From the NCBI GenBank assembly GCA_022539475.1, contig VCMS01000169.1, forward strand, positions 116,636-180,635: 64,000 bases of DNA, in the 5' to 3' direction. Of this stretch, positions 1-9,504 are shown piece after piece; the first letter of the stretch is position 1; each line of letters begins with the position of its first letter. The notes below the pieces were generated by a model. That model ran no database searches. It had not been told where the DNA came from and saw only the letters and a program-made list of their open reading frames with translations. The position numbers were made by a program, and so were the translations under genes. This DNA comes from Gracilaria domingensis. Taxonomy: Eukaryota > Rhodophyta > Florideophyceae > Gracilariales > Gracilariaceae.

Positions 1-310
1 CGCTGGGCCGAGTTACCTCATCTTCTTGAGGAGCAGAGACAGATGCACGATTTGCATTATCGGCAGTTGACGGCACGACATCGTTCGCTGATCCACGAAT
101 TCTTGACGCAATCCCGGAAGACGCTCCGCTGCGAGATGGGCGAGAGAGTCCTGTAGAAGGACGCCCACTGACTCTCTCCTTCGTCGAGGACGACTTCCGT
201 TTAGGAAGTGCGGTGCTTGTAGCCTGATTCGTATCATCCGATGCTCTTCTCTTCTTCTGTCCACTCTTGTTCCGCTGCGTACTATTTCGCTTTCTCGGCG
301 TTATACCCAT
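1..310 (-). CDS. Basic coiled-coil protein, N-terminal part (copy A, cut by window edge)
   Basis: Reading leftward from the ATG at 308-310 gives an open frame to the window edge. It begins MGITPRKRNSTQRNKSGQK and continues in a Lys/Arg/Ser/Thr-rich segment. It is the counterpart of the 423-residue protein at 52183-53454, where the rest can be read. An upstream ATG at 377-379 also exists, but the G-rich tract between them has changed length, so the inner ATG is preferred. The basic start suggests nuclear location or nucleic-acid binding (inference). Function unknown. Confidence 0.5.
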   Translation of the reverse strand, partial: MGITPRKRNSTQRNKSGQKKRRASDDTNQATSTALPKRKSSSTKERVSGRPSTGLSRPSRSGASSGIASRIRGSANDVVPSTADNANRASVSAPQEDEVTRPS

Positions 311-2140
311 GCTGTGGAGATAAACAGGGTAATGAAACGAAATTGTTGGGGAGGGGGGAGGGGGTGGGGGGGGGTGCATGGTTCAGATATTCCGGGAGAC
401 TCCGCAGTTCCTGCTTTTAGGAATTTGAGGTGCCCAATGGGTCGCAAATATCGCCGTTACAGATGAAGAGCTCCAGTGTACATGTACAACAACGCGTATT
501 GCAGGCAGCTGCAACACTCACAAGCATATTTACTTTCTATTCGCTACTGAACTCATCTATTGCTCCAATGTCAGAGCCCAGTCCAGGCGTACTGCTCTCC
601 GTAGTGAAATACAACTCTTCGCCCCTCTCAATATCTCTTACTGCTCTACAACGAAGTAGAGCATAGTTAGAAAGGTCTGACTTGAACTGTATCACGGACT
701 TCGCTTCCACCACCTGCACATTGGCACTTCGAGTCCTGTTTGACCGGGGCTCCGATAAATCGGGATCCCCGGCATGATATCCGGCGTCGTTAATGTAGCC
801 CCGATACAAAAAGGCGCCGGGACAATGTAGACTTCGCTCTCCTTTCTATCCTGAGCCTGTCCTGGTCTGTTCCTCAGGTGCAGAAACTCCGTACCAGTCA
901 CAGTGACCATCATAGAAAACAACTTGTACCGCACTGGAGTTGCTCCGAGACAGCCACTTCCATACGTTAAGTGTCTTTCCTTCCGGTTCGTCAGATCCGT
1001 GTATACCAAAGTTCCATAGAAATGACAGATAGTTTCCCCAGCCAATATCTTATGTTCCGTGAACACCCCCATACCAGCACGGGGATGTCGAATCTTAGAA
1101 GATGCTACATGTAAGCGATAGCGATTGGCTTCAACAGTCAACAGCATATGCATATCCATAAGATTCAGAGCTCCTCGGTACTTCTCCTCCCAAAGATCTA
1201 CAGTACGCTCTCCACACTTGTCGACAAAGTCCCAGTCCTTCAGTATCTTCCTAGGACTGAGTAATATGTCCAGGCATCACTTGGTACTGGGGGTAACCAA
1301 ATGGAGCCTCCCATTCAAGCCGACCTCGGTCCCGATGTGGAACCCGTTCATAGTCGTTGAAGCCGCATCCACCACCTCCTGTTCAACCAGGATGTCATTC
1401 TCCCCCCCGAATAACTTCGGCCATAAGAGTCGTTAGATGGTGCTTCGCATGGCTGAACATGGCCTATTCTTCTCGCACCCCAAGAACTTCCTATGCTTTG
1501 TCAGCGATAGGCACGCCATACCCGTAGAAAAAGTTCCCGCGAACATGTCCATGACAAGATCACCCGTCTTGTGAAGCGACATATCAACTCCTTCATCAAC
1601 TCCCTGGACTTCTGCTCCGGTCTTATGTACTGCCACCTGGTACTGAGCTACCTGGCTCATGTACCTTCCATGTCAACCACTCCCCCGCCTCGGTTTGGGC
1701 ACCCGGTCAATTACATTCTGTTAGCCGGGAAAGTGAAGGAATGAAATTGTTCTCCTCAAATGGAGTAAGACTGGCTTCCTCGATGGTCGCAATCCACGCT
1801 TCACCCCATGAACGGCGTACTCCGTTACGGGCTGTATCCCAAACTTCCGTGGATTCCCTCCAACATTACTGCGATCCCGGATGACACCAGTGGATTCGCA
1901 TCCACTTTAAACGAAGGCATGAGTTCTGGTTTACCTTCGCTTCCAGCTTCATCTTTCGTACTCGCCGTTTCCGAAAGTATCCTGTGCCACACATGAAACT
2001 GTGCCATGGCACAGAATATAATGAAGTGCCCACCTGACCGAAGCACGGAAACTTATTAAGTCAGCCGTACGATCATGGTCCTTCCTCACTGAGACATCGA
2101 GACCTACTATTCCGTTTGTTCTCTTCTTCGAGTGTCAAAG

Positions 2141-2202
2141 NNNNNNNNNNNNNNNNNNNNNNNNNNNNNNNNNNNNNNNNNNNNNNNNNNNNNNNNNNNN
2201 NN
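2141..2202. other. Assembly gap (62 N)
   Basis: A run of 62 undetermined bases within the copy A methyltransferase gene. Copy B has roughly 75 bases at the matching place, just next to the DPPF motif. Confidence 0.99.
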
Positions 2203-2347
2203 TCGTGTGTGTGTGCCTCAGGTCCTTCCTTGTCACAGTTGTACGCTACAAAGGGTGCCTTTCTCATCTTCCACACGCCGTGTCCATATTCATTGAAGGA
2301 GACTGGAATATCCCTTCATGGGCGCCAATACCAGTCTTCTTGGATGT

Positions 2348-2363
2348 GGGGGGGGGGGGGGGG
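2348..2363. repeat. G16 homopolymer
   Basis: Sixteen consecutive G lie inside the broken methyltransferase gene. Copy B has no such run at the matching place (near 55440), so this is either a local expansion or an assembly error. Confidence 0.8.
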
Positions 2364-2952
2364 TAACCCGGCAACACCGAGATTATGCTCCGCGAAATTC
2401 ACACACGCCTCTCGAAGTCGTCGCCCATCGGAGTCACGAGATCTATACTCACTCTCGACTGAGGTGGGGCTGGGGCAGCATTTGGTCGAAGAAGGTTCCG
2501 CATTACCGAAGTTTTAGGAGTTTCGTCAAGTGTTAATATCGGGTTTCCATGAATGCCCACATTGAACCACTGCCGCATGACGAAAACATACCCTGTATCG
2601 GTTTCCATAGCAACTCGAAAATTCTGACATCGTGCAGGCAACTCACCGGCAGTCAGAACCAGACTACGGTATCCATCCGGCATCTCCGAGAACTCTATCC
2701 AGTTCCTCATCTGATCAAGCACGTCAGCTATAGAGGTTCGTGGGTGCATATGGTTTCGAGGTCTGTCAAAAATTCTTAGCCAGTATTCGGAGGTTTGTAT
2801 CGCATTCATCACTCAAGGTCTTACGATCACTAGTACTGCTCTGTGGCACATCCTGTGTGTTCAATCGAGTACTCTGGCTGGGCGGGGCATACCAGACTCC
2901 GTGTCTCTAGCGCTGTATACTTCAAAGTCTGCATATTCATGTAAATGTATGG

Positions 2953-3674
2953 TTATACATGTGCTGACGTTTGTGTATCCAAGATGACCCGCAAAACAAC
3001 TCCATGCCCATACGACTCACTGATACGAATCCCAGTCGATCATAGTTGTTTTGGAGATTGACGTAAAAGTGGGTATGTACACAGATGGTGCTGGTTCACT
3101 TTTCGTTTCTTTTTCTGTTGTTTCTTTTCATCATTCTGATGTTGTCGTTCTCTCCATTATGTGGCCGAGGTATGATAAGTATCTAACGACCTCAAATGGG
3201 TTCACAGCTGTTGGTGGGATGAACACTGTCGTCTTCAGAACCTGCTTTCTCCTGGTCATGAAATAACCAACCAGGCATCGCCCGGTAGGTATATACCCAT
3301 ATCCATAGAGAGAAGGAAAAAATGCGGAGTCTCTGGTCCTCATCCCGTCTTCTTGTCAAGAAGCTTCGTTACAAGATATCGTTGTTCCACAGGTTTGTTA
3401 TTCACAACACTCTTTCGCAGCTGTTGCAGTGTCAAGTTCTGCAGGTTCTTGGAGTTAGTGGCTCCTCAAACATCTTCCTTGCTCCGGAATATCCTTATAG
3501 TTCTCGGCGAGAACTCTATTAGCCTCTAAACCCACGTCCCGTGGCGGATCAGGGCTCCATCGTGTCTGCCAAAGCATCGCGAAGAACCAAGAAAAGTCTG
3601 ACATATGCATGGAACGCGGAGGGGGAGCATCATGTCGATAAGATGTATTCCTCTCCATCATCGGTGGAATCCAT
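2953..3674 (-). pseudogene. Homologue of the 247-aa leftward protein, broken (copy A)
   Basis: The matching intact frame is 56029-56772. The start ATG is complementary to 3672-3674, and the terminating TAA (complement 2953-2955) is shared by both copies. Fragments such as FMTRRKQVLKTTVF and NPFEVVRYLSYLGHIM (about 3140-3280) are readable, but several one-base indels split the frame. No domain recognised. Confidence 0.6.
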
Positions 3675-3689
3675 CGCTTCATCGCAAAC

Positions 3690-3782
3690 AACGAGGCGAA
3701 CCTTTAAATGGCACTTACGCTAGGCACCCCGCTTTCGGCAGCTCCTCCCAGCGCACTGCCAGTCTCGTCCGTGTCCGTGTCC
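3690..3782 (-). promoter_or_regulatory. Leftward core promoter, left arm of a promoter inverted repeat (copy A)
   Basis: This stretch is a near-perfect inverted copy of 5129-5222, the upstream region of the rightward gene. It contains a TTTAAA box at 3703-3708, about 30 bases before the leftward start codon (3674). The conserved block holds the pieces GCGTAAGT, GCCATTTAAAG and GAGACTGGCAGTGCGCT. Promoter function is inferred from position and conservation. Confidence 0.55.
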
Positions 3783-3930
3783 ACTCGGTGCGATAGCGTC
3801 GCGTGTCGGCCACGTCGCGATTCGGAGCTATTGCAAAGGTCGCGTATTGTGCTAAAAGTCGCGGATCAAGTGGGTGTGAAGCGCTAGTTTTTTCTAGTTT
3901 GATATATGTGCACGGCGTGTGCAGCGAAAT

Positions 3931-4110
3931 CACTGCCGGAAGTGCCGGAGGAGTGTTTTGGGAGGCCTCCAGAGGGTGCCAGAATGTGGCTAGAACGTGC
4001 CGCGGGCGGGGGGGGGGTCAGTCGTGTTAGGGTAGGTACCCTAACACGACCGGACCCCCGCCCGAGGGCATAAAATCGCACATTTTTCAAAAAATCGCCC
4101 AAAACGTGCG
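3931..4110. repeat. Half of a GC-rich foldback palindrome (A1)
   Basis: It contains an arm with GTGTTTTGGGAGG and CCAGAATGTGGC, a G-run, the short palindrome CGTGTTAGGGTA/TACCCTAACACG (about 4023-4053), and a core reading GCATAAAATCGCACA then TTTTTCAAAAAATCGCCC. The second outer arm seen in copy B (57066-57395) is missing. The core runs in the opposite orientation to the matching palindrome in copy B. Confidence 0.75.
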
Positions 4111-4214
4111 GAATCAGTGACCGAATCTGTACTATCAGTGGTTCCCACCTGTTCTAAACACGCTGGCAGCAGTATAATGCACCAGGCTGTTGCAATTGTG
4201 CAACATGGCACTTG
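4111..4214. repeat. Spacer block inverted relative to copy B
   Basis: This block, from GAATCAGTGACCGAATCTG to CAACATGGCACTTG, matches the reverse complement of 58021-58121. It lies between the two foldback palindromes in both copies, but in opposite orientation. See findings. Confidence 0.75.
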
Positions 4215-4386
4215 CAGGGGTTGGTCCAATCCGATTGCGAGAAATTGCAATCACCCTTCCCTCTGCAATCGCAATTGCAATCTCCCTCACGTTTTCAATC
4301 GCGATTGCAATCATCTCTCTCCTTCGCAATCACGAATGCGATTGGGAGTATTTGTGCAATCGCATCGCAATTGCAATACAACGTAG
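4190..4386. repeat. Degenerate GCAATTGCAATCGC repeats
   Basis: About a dozen overlapping occurrences of GCAATC, GCAATT and CGATTGCAAT in both orientations form a simple, nearly self-complementary array. Copy B has no such array in its spacer, so it was gained in A or lost in B. No coding capacity is credible. Confidence 0.7.
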
Positions 4387-4610
4387 ATCTGGCAGCTCTC
4401 GTTATGTTCTACATTGTATGTTTAACTCTACGCTAATCTCAAACATAATATGAGAGTGTAGAGAAAGCTTTGTTTACGTACGAATAACTTTAGAACGGCG
4501 CTGTTCCGGATGTGGTGATCGCAGAGAGAGTAGGTGTGGTGCGCGTGGGAATTAGGGAGCGTTTGCGGGATGGAGAAGACGCGTTGGTGCATTGAGGTGA
4601 CGCGGTGGGT

Positions 4611-4912
4611 GCCGGAAGTGCCGGGAGGAGTGTTTTGGGAGGTCTCCGGAAGGCGCCAGAATGTGGCCAGAACGTGCCGCGGGGCGGGGGGGGGGTCGGT
4701 CGTGTTAGGGTAGGTACCTAACACGATCGGACCCCCGCCGCGGGCACGTTTTGGGCGATTTTTTGAAAAATGTGCGATTTTATGCCCGCGGGCGGGGGGG
4801 TCCGGTCGTGTTAGGGTACCTACCCTAACACGACCGACCCCCTCGCCCGCGGGCACGTTCTGGCCACATTCTGGCGCCTTCCCGGGACCTCCCAAAACAC
4901 GCCGCCCCGCAG
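4611..4912. repeat. Complete foldback palindrome (A2)
   Basis: The left arm (GTGCCGGGAGGAGTG, GGCGCCAGAATGTGGCCAGA) and right arm (TCTGGCCACATTCTGGCGCC, CCTCCCAAAACAC) are inverted repeats. Each arm contains an inner palindrome CGTGTTAGGGTA/TACCCTAACACG next to a G or C run. The central asymmetric core (ACGTTTTGGGCGATTTTTTG to CGATTTTATGC, about 4746-4783) is flipped compared with the matching palindrome of copy B at 58241-58568. Confidence 0.85.
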
Positions 4913-5128
4913 TGATTTCGCTACACCCGGCCGCCGGTACGTTGGCGCCGCTGTCCACGTGTATTGGCGGGAGTAGGTTGTACATGAAAGTGAATGAGTG
5001 TACTCTTGACTACTATGCAAAGCATTTGAAGAGCACGATTAGAGAGCGCGACCATTGCTCGCGTGAGTGATCATTGCGCGAACTCCACGACTCTAAAGCG
5101 TACAATCAGCGTGCGAGCGGCCACGGAC

Positions 5129-5222
5129 AGGACACGGACGAGACTGGCAGTGCGCTGGGAGGAGCTGCCGAAAGCGGGGGTGGCCAGCGTAAGTCGCCAT
5201 TTAAAGGCTCACCTCCGTTCTT
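5129..5222 (+). promoter_or_regulatory. Rightward core promoter, right arm of the promoter inverted repeat (copy A)
   Basis: Inverted copy of 3690-3782, with a TTTAAA box at 5200-5205 about 80 bases before the ATG at 5282. Similarity to the other arm falls off sharply outside this block, so the two divergent genes share only the core promoter stretch. Function inferred. Confidence 0.55.
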
Positions 5223-5281
5223 GTATCGTCCAGAGCGAGCGTATTGTTGATATACAAATTTCACTGCAATAGGGGTTCAAC

Positions 5282-6160
5282 ATGAAGCCAACTCGTGTTA
5301 GAAAGCGTACGCAAAGCGTGACTCCTCGCACTCGGCGGAGCACTCGATCATTGCAAGGTGGAATGCGGGTTTCTCTGCAGATGGATATTGAGAATGAAGG
5401 AAAGGTGATAGTCGGGGAAGCGTTGTTGCATGGAATTGGAAGTGTTCTACGCCGCGAGTTGAACGGGAAGCAATTGGACCCAGGTCTTGTGGTGGTTCAT
5501 AATACTCTCATCAGTCGAAGCGGTCACACGTTCTACCCTTACCGGGCGGAGGGCTGGATCTTCCACAATACATCCAGGATCTCCGGACGGCCGCTCCTTG
5601 GGATGAGAAAATGATGGAACCGGTGGCAGCCAGCATTCCGCGGCCAAGCGACGAACGGTGAGTGCTATGAGTGAGGTGAGGACGCCGACAAGCCGCACGG
5701 AGCCAATTCGAAGTTCATCAACACCGAGAGGTAGCGCATCAGTAGCACCTCCGCGGGCAGGTCCGTCGTCTTTTATGAAGCGGTCTATGGAGACGAGAGC
5801 ATCCCCAGCTACGAAGCGACAGGTCAAACAAAGTCTACCTCCGCTACGAAGCCCACTGCGTCGAAAAGGGCATCTCCTGCGATGAATCAGACCGTCGACA
5901 CAAGGGGATCTTCTGCGTCGAAACAGACGGTTCAGCACGGGACGGCTGTGCAAGAAGAGGAAGATGAGATCATAAAAGGTCCCTTCCAGACGCGGATGCG
6001 CAATCCGCACAAGGAGCTGGTCCATCTGTACCCAAACTGCACCAGAAACTGCGGAGCAGCAGGACGATGACGTTGTGCTTCTGTCCGCAAGAATGGCACG
6101 TTCAAGTTTTCTGGCGAGCGGTCTGGAACACAAGGGACACCTACTCGGAGCAAGAGGTAG
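5282..6160 (+). pseudogene. Small basic, S/T/P-rich protein (copy A, frameshifted)
   Basis: ATG at 5282. The N-terminus is strongly basic (MKPTRVRKRTQSVTPRTRRS), followed by a compact segment (MDIENEGKVIVGEALLHGIG), a long Ser/Thr/Pro/Ala-rich linker and an acidic patch (QEEEDEIIKG). The frame breaks near 5550 and again near 5620-5880, but the original end is the TAG at 6158-6160, which is shared by both copies. Copy A keeps CGA at 5649-5651 where copy B has a TGA stop. The basic tail suggests binding to DNA or chromatin (inference). No known domain recognised. Confidence 0.6.
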
Positions 6161-6208
6161 AGACGAATTCGTCAGAAGGTACCAATCGTGAACCTCAATC
6201 AGTACCGG

Positions 6209-9189
6209 ATGGTTGTTGTTACTGTTGACATCACTCTGGTGGACACTCCGCCCAATTTACTCCGTGGAGTAATTAAACGTCACGGTGAAGCCCTTGTGAA
6301 GAGTATGGAGGAGCAGGGGATATTGCAGTCGATGGGTTCTCCAGTGGTGGCCTTACAAGATGCTACTGCGGGAGAGAGGGATACTGACAAGGGACGCCTA
6401 ACGAAGAAGTGCTTCATTGTAGATGGTTTGCATCGTCTGAAAGCTATACAATATTTGGCAGCGACTGGTGCACCGAATTGGAAGCGATTAGCCAGGTTTT
6501 GGCGTTGCAATCTGCTGATACGAAGAGATGGGAGGCCCATTGGGATGAAGGAATTGTTATGTGTTGCTTCGTACCTCAATGAGTCGAGGAGTACCATGCG
6601 AAGGATGATGTTTGCGGACAAGATACACTCTATAGTTAGTGTGTCGCCATTCTAATTGAAGATGTTGAGGGGTGACGCCAGCAGACGTGGATCCTGCAGA
6701 AGGGACAGAAGTGTTGAAGGAGAGCCAACTGAATGGGACTGTGCAAGAGCGTCAGTATCTGAGATATGCCAATGTCGCCCTGCAACTCATGTCTCGTGAG
6801 GGAATGCTGGCCCATTTCGAGGATATATGTGAGAGTGTGAGTGACATAGGTCTCACACCTCTGTCCCATACTCCGCTATATGTTTTGGATGCCGAGGAGT
6901 TTTCCTTCATTCTAGACTGTCTTCAGATGTTTCTATTGAAGCGCAAGTCGACGAAGACAAAGCAATGGAAACGCTTTGAGGAGGTTCGAGGTTTCTTTTA
7001 TGATAGAGCAGTGTCTCTGTTCCGCGCGGCTCGAGCAGTGAGGAATGAATTGAACGAGGAAGAGTCGATGGAAGTGTTCCTGAAACGCGAAATCAGTCTG
7101 TCTGCTCCATCGAATGAAGATGACGTTGAAGACCCAGATAACAACGCAGCTGTGAATCAGTTCCTTTTGGGACAAGTTGTGAACTTCAACACATTGCCGC
7201 GTGTTCGGAGCAGGATGAACTCAATTAGAACTGCCACGACATCCGTTCAAAATCGATTGCGGACGATGCTCAAGTTAATTCCCCCCCGCACCAGTGAAGC
7301 AGTCCGTGACGAAGAGGAGGACTCCCGCTGCTGCTGCTGCAACATCTGCCAGTGAAGAAGGGGAGCCGCGAAGAAGTGCACGAGAACGGGCGCAGGTGAG
7401 TTATAGGGAAATTGAGCACGGCCGAAATCGAGGTGCCATAGAAGTTCTGGATAGCTCTGAAGAAGAACAGCGGGCTCCGCCGAGGAAGAAACGGAGAAAG
7501 GCTTTCACACAACAGATGAGATCTACTCTGAACAGCATGACACCGGATGACCTGATGTCTCAAATAAATGAACATGTGCTGAGAGGAAGGTCGATGAAGG
7601 TTCAGTTCATGGCATTGGAAGAGGGAGCGAATGCAGAGAACGCAGGCAGTTCTGCATTTGTGGATGACGAAGAGCTTCTTGATGTGACAGTTCCACGGGT
7701 TGTCACTGTCGAGAAAGATGCTGCGCCAGACGATCAGCAAGAGACAGGTGGGGGGTCATTTGATGACGAGTTACCTACAGCTCTTCAGGAATCTGAAGAG
7801 CACGGACTTGTTCGAGGAGACCCATATGATGGCCCACCGAACCCATCATGGTGCGGGTATGTCAGGCTGAGACCGCAAGAATGGCAAGGGAAGAACATAA
7901 TTGAGCACAAGGACCCCTAGCTCAGAGTCATTCACTTGCCGAAGGCACATAGGTCGGAGCTGCTAAGTGTCTCAGATCTCAGAGATGTACACCATCTTGT
8001 CTTTTGGCACGCTGCAAGGGCTGAACATCGCCTACGGGCGGAGACATTTGGTATGCAGTATCCTCGTACTCGGCCGACAGGTATGGATGATGAAGAGGTG
8101 CTGTGGGTTGCTGCGAAGGAGCATGACGAATTTGGGCAAATGTTCTTCGCCCGAATGCAAGCTGAACTAAGGCAGAATGGATATTGCGTGCTTGATGGCT
8201 TTGCGACGGATAATGGTGTCTCTAAATGGGAGGAGTGGGAAGAAGTTCGGGAGTTCGGAGATGTGTCGGGGAAGTTGGTGGAATTCTTCGAGAATGAGTA
8301 TGGAGCGATGCAGGATATACCGAAAGGGGAGGAACAGAAGTCGTTTGTTCAAATCATCATCGATGATGAAGAATGGAAGGACCGGAGCGATGGACCATTT
8401 GAGGGGAGAGTGATGTCGACACGTTGGGGTACGGTGGAGAAGCCGGAGGATAATGAGGAGCTCAGGTGGGTTGTAAGATGGCGTGCTTTACTTGATGTTC
8501 GAATGGGTACAATTGCTGCGGCTTTGGGACTATGGGACAGTGAAAGGGAAGCTGTGAAGATGTACACTCCGAAAACTGGTGGTCGATTTCTGGGGACCAC
8601 GAGAAAGTGCAAGCGCCAGACGCTGCACACCGACCTCAGTGGTCTGGTTACGAAGGAAACAATGAATACTGGTAACCCCGGATACTTTTTAATGGCCTCT
8701 GGGAAAGAGCGCTTTCCTCTCTGGGTGAGCGCTGGAAGCCATCAACTGGTGGGGATGAACAACCAACAGTTGCGAGTGATGTCGGAGGTGTATCCAGCGA
8801 AGAAGATAATCATCCCACCGTACTCTGTATTCGTGGGCCGTGGTGATGTGACACATGCTGGAGCAAGTGGGAAGGACAAGGTGGATAGGCTCGAGTCTAT
8901 GGATTTGCTGGTTAGATACCACATGTACATGGTACCAGAGGGCTACGCACTACCTGATGCTGTTCATCAGGTGCAGGATTTCCGACCCACGTTTGTCAAT
9001 GGTGACGAGGAGGAGGAGGCGGAGGATGAACTGTTGTCCGATAAGGAGGGTGGAGCGGTTGACATGGAAGAAGACCAAGTGGTCGTGGAGATTGGTGTGG
9101 AAGCGGACGCCGGTAGAACCGAAGTGCTCGAGAGTAGTAGTGATGACGATTTGCCAATAATGAGGCTGCGAGCGCCTCGAAGTGGATGA
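6209..9189 (+). CDS. ParB/Srx-like plus 2OG-Fe(II) dioxygenase-like protein (copy A, nearly complete)
   Basis: The first ATG of the open frame is 6209-6211. Residues about 20-130 resemble the ParB/sulfiredoxin-like fold: KRHGEALVKSMEEQGIL, then FIVDGLHRLKAI at about residues 69-80, like the GxHR motif of that family. A helical middle and an acidic/basic linker follow. The C-terminal part (7936-9189) has a double-stranded beta-helix dioxygenase pattern: the metal-binding HTD at 8626-8634, LWVSAGSHQLV, the distal His in GDVTHAGA (8854-8856) and a following Arg-rich strand. Single-base deletions near 6642 and 6675, a shift near 7280 and TAG at 7918-7920 (TGG in copy B) interrupt it; otherwise it is about 990 residues. 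The substrate is unknown; base or chromatin oxidation is a guess from the neighbours. Confidence 0.7.
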
Positions 9190-9504
9190 GAATGAGATGA
9201 TTAGTAAATTATGAGTGTCTTGCGAGTATTAAGAGTAGTATACTATTGCAAGGCTATACATATGAACATGGAAAAGGTGCGGCAGGCTGGTAATTGAACA
9301 AATGTCATACGTCTTTGGTCCAGTTTCGTCTAATTGCAACATGCCACATGCTCGGTATCGTTAACATCATTGGTGGCACCATTCAATTCGCAATGAAACA
9401 TGTAGCGTCCTAACACTTCTGAAACTGCACTTAAGGTTGCTTTTAAGAGAAGTAGGAAACTGAGAAGTCTATGCAGTGCCTGTCTGTGTGGTACTTGTGG
9501 CACC

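Larger units (their letters stand above)
557..2940 (-). pseudogene. DNA amino-methyltransferase/SET gene, broken (copy A)
   Basis: This is the counterpart of 53634-56016. It starts at the ATG complementary to 2938-2940 and ends at TAG (557-559) after the SET-terminal residues. Recognisable parts are the region around motif IV (partly lost in the N run at 2141-2202), the motif-I stretch (VMDMFAGTFSTGMACLSL, about 1490-1560), and a SET segment with GMGVFTEHKI near 1060-1090 and RDIERGEELYF near 600-640. Many one-base indels break the frame. It is still informative: where copy B has an in-frame TGA (54733-54735), this copy has TCA (Ser), which supports one fused methyltransferase-SET protein as the ancestral form. 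Confidence 0.75.

Noticed and set aside
13-264. 83-codon leftward frame in copy A
   Set aside because: Overlaps the basic coiled-coil gene in another frame; the same shadow occurs at 53094-53345 in copy B.
6158-6208. Joining the small basic protein to the ParB-like protein across TAG
   Set aside because: Both copies keep the same TAG in frame, so two proteins are more likely.
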